From an uncultured Bacteroidota bacterium (lineage in GTDB: Bacteria > Bacteroidota > Bacteroidia > Flavobacteriales > BACL11), in assembly GCA_902514225.1 (NCBI GenBank), contig CABXPN010000029.1, positions 1 to 12,696 of the forward strand: a stretch of DNA of 12,696 nucleotides, written 5' to 3'. The stretch's first letter is position 1. Each line of letters opens with the position of its first letter. Under the pieces are notes generated by a model that was given only the letters and a program-made list of their open reading frames with translations, made no database searches and had not been told where the DNA came from. Positions 7,907 to 12,696 of the stretch are shown here, piece after piece. The position numbers were made by a program, and so were the translations under genes.

Positions 7907-8176
7907 TTACCAACTTGCTTTTTTCACACCAGGAATCAAACCAAAATTCGCCATCTCTCTAAATTTAACACGAGAAATTCCGAATTGTCTCATATATCCT
8001 TTTGGTCTACCTGTTATTTTACATCTATTGTGCATTCTGATTGGAGATGCGTTTTTAGGAAGTTTTTGCAACCCTTCATAATCACCAGCTGCTTTTAAAG
8101 CTGCTCTTTTCTCCGCATATTTCTCAACACATTTAGCTCTTTTTACCTCACGGGCTTTCATTGATTCTTTTGCCAT
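7907..8176 (-). CDS. rpsN: Small-subunit ribosomal protein S14, long zinc-free form
   Basis: S14 (89 aa) belongs to the 30S head. Two forms are known: a short form of about 61 residues with a four-cysteine zinc site, and a longer zinc-free form. This is the long form. Only Cys16 and Cys52 are present and no CxxC pair is found. The conserved C-terminal half has [19 protein letters not shown] (48-66) and [27 protein letters not shown] residues, ending KKASW. It lies 6 bp after rplE and 21 bp before rpsH. Confidence 0.98.
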   Translation of the reverse strand: MAKESMKAREVKRAKCVEKYAEKRAALKAAGDYEGLQKLPKNASPIRMHNRCKITGRPKGYMRQFGISRVKFREMANFGLIPGVKKASW

Positions 8177-8182
8177 AATTTA

Positions 8183-8962
8183 TTAACTTTCCGATTTATC
8201 AGTTTCTTCTGATAAATCTTGATTATTATCTTCAATTTCTGGTTCAGTTGATGTTGATGGATTATTCATAGAAGTTTCTTCTATAACATCTTCTGATTCT
8301 ACATTATTTTCGACTACTTCTTCACTAGAGATTTCCTGTTTTGCTGCCTCTTCTAATTCTCTTCTTTCTTCTAGTGCTTTCTTTTCTAATTGTGCTTTTC
8401 TTTCTTCTTTTTTACTATTATCATCTTTAAAAGGTAAACCAAATTCTCTTAATAATGTTAAAGCATCATCATCAGAATTTGTATCCGTCACAAAAGTGAT
8501 GTCCATTCCTGTTATTTTATTAATTTTATCAATACTAATTTCTGGAAAAGCAATTTGTTCTTTAATCCCCATAGTAAAGTTACCTCTTCCATCAAATCCT
8601 TTAGCTTCAAGACCTTGAAAATCTCTTACCCTAGGAAGAGTAGATGTAATGAATCTTTCTAAAAATTCAAACATTTTATCTCCTCTTAAAGTTACCATCA
8701 CTCCAACAGGCATCCCTTTTCTTAATTTAAAGTTAGAGATATCTTTAGTAGCTTTAGTAATTAGAGCCTTCTGACCTGTAATCATAGTCATCTCATTCTG
8801 AGCAGCTTCAATTTGCTTTTTATCTGAACTAGCAGATCCTAAACCTTGGTTTAAACAAATCTTTACTAATTTCGGAACTTGCATTACCGACTTATAATTT
8901 CCTTTCAGATTAGAAACAATCTGATCAGAATACTTTTTTCTTAAATTTGGTCTATATTCCAT
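8183..8962 (-). CDS. rplE: Large-subunit ribosomal protein L5 with a long acidic C-terminal extension
   Basis: L5 binds 5S rRNA with L18, lies in the central protuberance and bridges to S13. Residues 1-179 are a complete L5: VPKLVKICLNQGLG (29-42), ITKATKDISNFKLRKGMPVG (68-87), LPRVRDFQGL (109-118), NFTMGIKEQIAFPEI (128-142), and the usual end LLREFGLPFK (170-179). L5 normally stops about here (roughly 180 aa), but this frame goes on to residue 259. Residues 184-210 are rich in Lys, Glu, Arg and Ala and look like a charged helix. Residues 211-259 are Glu/Asp/Ser/Asn-rich, with 17 acidic residues and one lysine, and look disordered. The tail is in frame and followed after 6 bp by rpsN, so no frameshift is needed to explain it. 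rplX is 2 bp upstream. Confidence 0.96.
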   Translation of the reverse strand: MEYRPNLRKKYSDQIVSNLKGNYKSVMQVPKLVKICLNQGLGSASSDKKQIEAAQNEMTMITGQKALITKATKDISNFKLRKGMPVGVMVTLRGDKMFEFLERFITSTLPRVRDFQGLEAKGFDGRGNFTMGIKEQIAFPEISIDKINKITGMDITFVTDTNSDDDALTLLREFGLPFKDDNSKKEERKAQLEKKALEERRELEEAAKQEISSEEVVENNVESEDVIEETSMNNPSTSTEPEIEDNNQDLSEETDKSES

Positions 8963-8964
8963 TG

Positions 8965-9285
8965 TTATATTACTTCTCCTGATTTTTTAGCGAATCTCAC
9001 TAATTTACCTGTTTTTTCATCAATCTTTCTTCCAACTCTTGTTGCATCACCACTTTTAGGGTCTACAATCATTAAGTTTGAAATATGTATAGCTGCTTCT
9101 TGCTTAATAATTCCCCCTTGTGGATTAGCAGCATTTGGTTTTGTATGTTTCGAAACCAAGTTCACACCCTCAACAATAACTCTGTTAGTTGCAGGAAAAA
9201 TCTTTATAACTTTACCTTCTTTCCCTTTTGAAGTACCAGCAATTACAACTACTGTATCGTCTTTCTTTATTTTTAATTTTGCCAT
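8965..9285 (-). CDS. rplX: Large-subunit ribosomal protein L24
   Basis: L24 (106 aa, usual length) is an early-assembly 50S protein at the tunnel exit. The KOW motif lies at about 9-36 ([20 protein letters not shown]), followed by [16 protein letters not shown] (37-51), [14 protein letters not shown] (57-70) and the C-terminal [21 protein letters not shown]. It is 10 bp after the rplN stop and only 2 bp before rplE, so coupled translation with rplE is likely. Confidence 0.97.
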   Translation of the reverse strand: MAKLKIKKDDTVVVIAGTSKGKEGKVIKIFPATNRVIVEGVNLVSKHTKPNAANPQGGIIKQEAAIHISNLMIVDPKSGDATRVGRKIDEKTGKLVRFAKKSGEVI

Positions 9286-9295
9286 CTTATTTAGT

Positions 9296-9430
9296 TTATA
9301 ACACCTCAGGTGCTAATGATACTACTTTCATGAAATCATTATCTCTTAATTCTCTTGCAACCGGTCCGAATACACGAGTACCCTTCATTTGTCCGTTTTC
9401 ATCAATAATAACACAAGCGTTATCATCAAA
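9296..9430 (-). CDS. rplN: Large-subunit ribosomal protein L14, C-terminal 44 residues only (cut by the junction)
   Basis: The frame ending at TAA (9296-9298) reads [10 protein letters not shown], then [15 protein letters not shown], and ends [11 protein letters not shown], the exact C-terminal pattern of L14. L14 is normally about 122 aa, so roughly 78 N-terminal residues are missing. Upstream of the Phe codon (9428-9430) the sequence is no longer rplN but the inverted map/infA segment, and the frame reads into unrelated codons (Leu, Phe, Phe, Ile, Ser). The truncation coincides exactly with the repeat edge, so it reflects the junction and not gene decay. It lies 10 bp before rplX, the normal spc-operon order. 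Confidence 0.95.
   Translation of the reverse strand, partial: FDDNACVIIDENGQMKGTRVFGPVARELRDNDFMKVVSLAPEVL
9427..9428. other. Inversion junction: rplN fused head-to-head to the map/infA segment
   Basis: Left of this point the sequence is minus-strand rplN; right of it the sequence is the reverse complement of 3269 and downwards. The bases 'aaa' at 9428-9430 fit both sides: they are the Phe codon of L14 and also the first bases of the repeated arm, so the join shows about 3 bp of microhomology. No inverted-repeat ends, transposase, integrase site or recombination site is visible here. The jump is 6,158 bp back onto the opposite strand. Confidence 0.93.
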
Positions 9431-9453
9431 TAGAAAAAAGATTGAGAAAATAA
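9428..9453 (+). pseudogene. map: 3' remnant of map (last codons and stop)
   Basis: The bases before the right-arm infA still encode the end of methionine aminopeptidase, IEKRLRK followed by TAA, in the same spacing (2 bp) to the infA ATG as in the left arm. Everything upstream of these codons is replaced by rplN sequence in the opposite direction. This shows the arm was copied from the map-infA region and cut at an arbitrary point within a gene. Confidence 0.9.
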
Positions 9454-9455
9454 AA

Positions 9456-9671
9456 ATGGCGAAACAAGAAAACATAGAATTAGATGGTACGATAATTAAA
9501 GCATTATCGAACGCAATGTTTCATGTAGAGCTAGAAAACGGACATATTGTAACTGCTCACATCTCTGGAAAAATGAGAAAGTTTTATATTAAACTTCTAC
9601 CAGGTGATAAAGTGAAAATGGAAATGAGTCCATATGATTTAACAAAAGGTAGAATAACGTTTAGGTACTAA
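9456..9671 (+). CDS. infA: Translation initiation factor IF-1 (second copy)
   Basis: The protein is identical to the 71-aa IF-1 encoded at 3026-3241. The start is taken at the ATG at 9456, which begins [11 protein letters not shown] as in the other copy. The frame is open further upstream to 9228, but that part is antisense to rplX and rplN and exists only because of the junction, so it is not coding. Upstream context is 28 bp of repeat followed by reversed rplN; secY and most of map are lacking. Probably not a real second gene. Confidence 0.9.
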   Translation: MAKQENIELDGTIIKALSNAMFHVELENGHIVTAHISGKMRKFYIKLLPGDKVKMEMSPYDLTKGRITFRY

Positions 9672-9683
9672 AAAAATAAGATT

Positions 9684-9800
9684 ATGAAAGTACGAGCATC
9701 AGTAAAAAAGAGAAGTGAAGATTGCAAGATCGTCAAAAGAAAAGGACGAGTATATGTAATCAATAAAAAGAATCCTAGATTTAAACAAAGACAAGGTTAA
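9684..9800 (+). CDS. rpmJ: Large-subunit ribosomal protein L36, zinc-free form (second copy)
   Basis: This 38-codon gene is identical to the one at 2897-3013: [10 protein letters not shown] at the start, a single Cys at residue 14, NPRFKQRQG at the end, stop TAA at 9798-9800. It keeps the 12-bp gap after infA and the 6-bp gap before rpsM. It is part of the mirrored arm and carries no independent information. Confidence 0.9.
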   Translation: MKVRASVKKRSEDCKIVKRKGRVYVINKKNPRFKQRQG

Positions 9801-9806
9801 TAAATT

Positions 9807-10184
9807 ATGGCAAGAATTAAAGGTATTGATTTACCACAAAACAAGAGAGGAGTTATTAGTTTAACTTATATTTACGGAATCGGACCATCTTTTGCAAAAG
9901 ATATTTTAGATAAATCAAAAGTATCTCCTGATAAAAAAGTTAAAGATTGGAATGATGAAGAAGTAAATGCTATCAGAACTATTATCGGAGACGAATATAC
10001 TGTTGAAGGAGAATTAAGATCTGAGACTCAAATGAACATTAAAAGATTAATGGACATTGGATGCACTAGAGGTATTCGTCATAGAGTTGGTCTTCCTTTA
10101 AGAGGACAAAGAACTAAAAATAACGCTCGTACCAGAAAAGGTAAAAGAAAAACAGTTGCTAACAAAAAAGTAGCTACTAGGTAG
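9807..10184 (+). CDS. rpsM: Small-subunit ribosomal protein S13 (second copy)
   Basis: Identical 125-aa S13 to the one at 2513-2890, including the GCTRGIRHR and NARTRKG blocks and the Lys-rich tail. The leader before the ATG (ggttaataaatt) is also the same. No divergence is seen between the copies. If the duplication were genuine, this would be a full, intact gene; it lacks a recognisable promoter within the window. Confidence 0.93.
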   Translation: MARIKGIDLPQNKRGVISLTYIYGIGPSFAKDILDKSKVSPDKKVKDWNDEEVNAIRTIIGDEYTVEGELRSETQMNIKRLMDIGCTRGIRHRVGLPLRGQRTKNNARTRKGKRKTVANKKVATR

Positions 10185-10205
10185 TCTTTTAAATAAATAA
10201 TTACA

Positions 10206-10589
10206 ATGGCAAAATCAGTTAAAAAGAAAAGAAAAGTAAAAGTAGAGTCGGTAGGACAAGCTCATATCCAAGCTACTTTTAATAATATTATTATTTCACT
10301 TACCAATAATAGTGGTCAAGTTATATCTTGGTCATCTGCAGGTAAGATGGGATTTAGAGGATCTAAAAAGAATACTCCTTATGCTGCTCAATTGGCAGCT
10401 GAAGATTGTGCACAAGTTGCTTTTGATGCAGGATTAAGAAGAGTAAAAGTTTTTGTAAAAGGACCTGGAGCGGGTAGAGAATCTGCTATCAGAACAATAC
10501 ATAATACTGGAATTATTGTTTCAGAGATTATTGATGTAACTCCATTACCACATAATGGATGTCGTCCTCCGAAAAAGAGAAGAGTTTAA
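10206..10589 (+). CDS. rpsK: Small-subunit ribosomal protein S11 (second copy)
   Basis: Identical 127-aa S11 to the one at 2108-2491, with [28 protein letters not shown] and the [12 protein letters not shown] terminus. The gap from rpsM is 21 bp and to rpsD 24 bp, as in the left arm. It belongs to the mirrored arm. Confidence 0.93.
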   Translation: MAKSVKKKRKVKVESVGQAHIQATFNNIIISLTNNSGQVISWSSAGKMGFRGSKKNTPYAAQLAAEDCAQVAFDAGLRRVKVFVKGPGAGRESAIRTIHNTGIIVSEIIDVTPLPHNGCRPPKKRRV

Positions 10590-10613
10590 TAATTTATAAA
10601 TTAAGATAAAGAA

Positions 10614-11216
10614 ATGGCAAGATATAGAGGCCCACAATCTAGAATATCAAGAAGATTCGGTGAACCAATCTTTGGACCTGATAAAGTGTTGGAAAGAAAA
10701 AATTATCCAGCAGGACAACATGGTAACGGAAGAAGAGGTAAACAATCTGAATATGGTGTTCAACTTCAAGAAAAACAAAAAGCTAAATTTACTTATGGTA
10801 TTTTAGAAAAGCAATTTTCTAACCTTTTTAAAGAAGCTTTAAGAAGAAAAGGTATTACCGGAGAATTGTTATTACAACTTTGTGAAACTAGATTAGATAA
10901 TGTAGTGTACAGATTAGGAATTGCTACTACAAGAAGAGCTGCTAGACAATTAGTCGGACATAAACATATTTTACTAAATGGTGAAATTTGTAATATCCCT
11001 TCTGCAGCACTTAAAATTGGTGATGAAATTAGCGTTAGAGAAAGATCTAAATCTTTAGAAACTATTTCTTCATCTTTAACAAATAACATTCAATCAAATG
11101 ATTGGCTAGAGTGGAATTCTGATTTAATGAAGGGAACAGTAAAAGCTGTACCAGAAAGAAGTCAGATTTCTGAGAATATTAAAGAACAACTTATTGTTGA
11201 ACTTTACTCTAAATAA
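10614..11216 (+). CDS. rpsD: Small-subunit ribosomal protein S4 (second copy)
   Basis: Identical 200-aa S4 to the one at 1481-2083, with the S4 RNA-binding domain at about residues 93-141 and the [10 protein letters not shown] terminus. Its leader (aattaagataaagaa) has no Shine-Dalgarno core and is A-rich, which is easy to read on this strand and supports a Bacteroidota source. It belongs to the mirrored arm. Confidence 0.93.
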   Translation: MARYRGPQSRISRRFGEPIFGPDKVLERKNYPAGQHGNGRRGKQSEYGVQLQEKQKAKFTYGILEKQFSNLFKEALRRKGITGELLLQLCETRLDNVVYRLGIATTRRAARQLVGHKHILLNGEICNIPSAALKIGDEISVRERSKSLETISSSLTNNIQSNDWLEWNSDLMKGTVKAVPERSQISENIKEQLIVELYSK

Positions 11217-11243
11217 AAATTAAAAAATTAAAAGAATAAGAAT

Positions 11244-12230
11244 ATGGCAATTTTGAATTTTCAGAAACCAGATGAGGTAGTTATGTTAGATTCTGTACAG
11301 AATGAAGGACAGTTTGAGTTCCGTCCTTTAGAACCTGGATACGGATTAACAGTAGGAAACGCTTTAAGAAGAGTTTTACTTTCTTCTTTAGAAGGTTTTG
11401 CAATTACTTCAATTAAGATAACTGGTGTAGATCATGAATTCACAACAATTGATGGTGTTGTTGAAGATGTTACAGAGATTATATTAAACCTTAAACAAGT
11501 TAGGTTTAAACAACAAATTGAAGATGAAACTACTGAGAAAGCGACAATGAAAATATCTAAAAAAGATATTATTACTGCAGCTGATCTAGGTTCAAGTTTA
11601 TCTAACTTCCAAGTTTTAAACCCAGAACAAATTATTTGTACTACAGATAAAAAGAAGAGTTTTGAAATGGAATTTACAATTGAAAAAGGAAGAGGGTATG
11701 TTCCTGCTGATGAAAATCAGGATGATGAATTAGCGGTTGGCACAATTGCTATTGACTCTATATTTACTCCTATTAAGAATGTAAAGTACAATGTTGAAAA
11801 TTACAGAGTTGGTCAGAAAACTGACTTTGAGAAATTAAACATTAATATTGTAACTGATGGTTCTATTGAACCTAAAGAAGCTTTAACTGAAACTGCTAAA
11901 ATTTTAATTCAACACTTCATGTTATTCTCAGATGAAAAGATAAATTTTGATGCTGAAGATGATAATGATTTTGATGAGGATTCATTACACATGAGCCAGT
12001 TATTAAAAACAACTTTAGTTGATCTTGGGTTATCTGTTAGGTCATTAAATTGTTTAAAACATGCTGAAGTATTTACTTTAGGTGAGTTAGTTTCTTTCTC
12101 TAAAAATGATTTGTTAAAGTTCAGAAACTTTGGTAAAAAATCATTAACAGAATTAGAAGAATTAGTAGAAGATAAGAATTTACACTTTGGGTTTGATGTA
12201 TCAAAATATAACCTAAACAATAACGATTAG
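11244..12230 (+). CDS. rpoA: RNA polymerase subunit alpha (second copy)
   Basis: Identical 328-aa RpoA to the one at 467-1453, with both the assembly domain and the DNA-binding C-terminal domain intact. The 27-bp spacer before it (A/T only apart from three G residues near the start codon) is the longest in the unit and is conserved between the arms. Two expressed rpoA genes would be unusual for a bacterium, which weighs against the duplication being real. Confidence 0.93.
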   Translation: MAILNFQKPDEVVMLDSVQNEGQFEFRPLEPGYGLTVGNALRRVLLSSLEGFAITSIKITGVDHEFTTIDGVVEDVTEIILNLKQVRFKQQIEDETTEKATMKISKKDIITAADLGSSLSNFQVLNPEQIICTTDKKKSFEMEFTIEKGRGYVPADENQDDELAVGTIAIDSIFTPIKNVKYNVENYRVGQKTDFEKLNINIVTDGSIEPKEALTETAKILIQHFMLFSDEKINFDAEDDNDFDEDSLHMSQLLKTTLVDLGLSVRSLNCLKHAEVFTLGELVSFSKNDLLKFRNFGKKSLTELEELVEDKNLHFGFDVSKYNLNNND

Positions 12231-12234
12231 TAAA

Positions 12235-12696
12235 ATGAGACACGGAAAGAAATTTAATCATTTAGGAAGAAAAGCAGCTCACAGAAAAGCAATGCTTGCT
12301 AATATGGCTTGTTCATTAATTGAACATAAAAGAATAAAAACAACATTAGCTAAAGCAAAAGCTTTAAGATTATATGTCGAACCTTTAATTACAAAGTCTA
12401 AGAATGATACAACTCATTCTCGTAGAACTGTATTTTCATACTTAAAACAAAAAGAGGCTGTTACAGAACTTTTTGGTGATGTTGCAACTAAAATTGCAGA
12501 CAGACCAGGAGGTTACACAAGAATCTTGAAATTAGGTAACAGATTAGGGGATAATGCTCAAATGGCATTTATCGAGTTAGTTGACTATAACGAAACTTAT
12601 ACAACAGACAAACCTAAGAAGAAAAAGACAAGAAGAAGAGGTGGAGCTAAAACAAATACAGAAGTATCTACTGAAACTACAACAGTTGTAGAAGAA
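12235..12696 (+). CDS. rplQ: Ribosomal protein L17 (second partial copy, cut by the window edge)
   Basis: Starts at the ATG at 12235, 4 bp after the rpoA stop, and is open for 154 codons to the last base with no stop. It is identical to the partial rplQ at 1-462 and ends at exactly the same codon (VVEE). That both copies break off at the same base is hard to explain by random genomic windowing and points to the ends of one assembled contig. Confidence 0.93.
   Translation, partial: MRHGKKFNHLGRKAAHRKAMLANMACSLIEHKRIKTTLAKAKALRLYVEPLITKSKNDTTHSRRTVFSYLKQKEAVTELFGDVATKIADRPGGYTRILKLGNRLGDNAQMAFIELVDYNETYTTDKPKKKKTRRRGGAKTNTEVSTETTTVVEE
12677..12691. repeat. 15-bp perfect palindrome near the right end
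   Basis: Mirror copy of the palindrome at 6-20, lying within the rplQ tail codons five bases from the last base of the window. It is self-complementary apart from the central base. There is no U-run after it and the reading frame passes through, so it is not called a terminator. Confidence 0.6.

Larger units (their letters stand above)
9428..12696. repeat. Right arm of a 3,269-bp perfect inverted repeat
   Basis: This arm is the reverse complement of 1-3269 and runs to the last base. It contains the last codons of map, then infA, rpmJ, rpsM, rpsK, rpsD, rpoA and partial rplQ, all on the plus strand. It is the out-of-context copy because it is attached to the middle of rplN and not to map and secY. 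No promoter of its own is visible between the junction and infA (28 bp). The genes show no sequence divergence from the left arm. Confidence 0.97.

Noticed and set aside
8183..8440. A separate small gene fused to rplE by a missed stop or frameshift
   Set aside because: The tail follows the L5 core in frame with no sign of an internal start or a disrupted stop, and resembles a low-complexity extension more than a domain.
3270..9427. An invertible segment (phase-variable switch) between the two arms
   Set aside because: Recombination between the arms would simply flip the middle, but no recombinase gene or site is present, and the junction falls arbitrarily within rplN and map.
9228..9671. A 147-codon open frame on the plus strand that contains IF-1 with a 76-residue N-terminal extension
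   Set aside because: The extension is antisense to rplX and rplN and arises only from the junction; the native IF-1 copy starts at the MAKQENIE methionine, 2 bp after map.
1..12696. A linear replicon, plasmid or phage genome with long terminal inverted repeats
   Set aside because: The content is only core ribosomal genes, both ends lie inside a gene, and there are no replication, terminal-protein or phage genes.
9428..12696. A natural second copy of the alpha operon for gene dosage
   Set aside because: There is no sequence divergence, no promoter, rplN is cut, and the ends are exactly symmetric; an assembly or amplification chimera explains all of these together.

Overview
This window is a long stretch of the spc and alpha ribosomal-protein operons of a low-GC bacterium, very probably a member of the Bacteroidota close to Flavobacteriia. 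The call rests on three things. The RpoA, S4, S14, L36 and L17 sequences have a flavobacterial character as I remember these families. Start codons are preceded by A-rich leaders with no clear Shine-Dalgarno motif. The gene order secY-map-infA-rpmJ has no adk. All the real genes are housekeeping genes, and I see no mobile-element gene, phage gene, CRISPR array, toxin-antitoxin pair or defence gene.

Layout. From 9430 down to 1 on the minus strand the genes run, in transcription order: rplN (3' part only), rplX, rplE, rpsN, rpsH, rplF, rplR, rpsE, rpmD, rplO, secY, map, infA, rpmJ, rpsM, rpsK, rpsD, rpoA, rplQ (5' part, running off the left edge). Gaps are 2 to 27 bp, secY and map overlap by one base, and no internal promoter or terminator is evident, so this looks like one polycistronic unit. 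At 9427/9428 the sequence turns round. From 9428 to 12696, on the plus strand, it repeats the tail of map, then infA, rpmJ, rpsM, rpsK, rpsD, rpoA and the same partial rplQ.

The two arms (1-3269 and 9428-12696) are exact reverse complements as far as I compared them: position x pairs with 12697-x, and base 1 pairs with the last base. The junction falls inside rplN and inside map, at a shared 'aaa'. The simplest explanation is a chimeric contig, from a template-switch during amplification or a fold-back in the assembly, and not a biological duplication. The sequence alone cannot exclude a real inverted duplication.

Together the genes build both ribosomal subunits (L14, L24, L5, S14, S8, L6, L18, S5, L30, L15, L36, S13, S11, S4, L17), start translation (IF-1), remove the initiator methionine (Map), export proteins (SecY) and supply the RNA polymerase alpha subunit. 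The most distinctive point of protein biology is ribosomal protein L5, which carries an extra C-terminal tail of about 80 residues, charged and then strongly acidic. No previously undescribed system was found.
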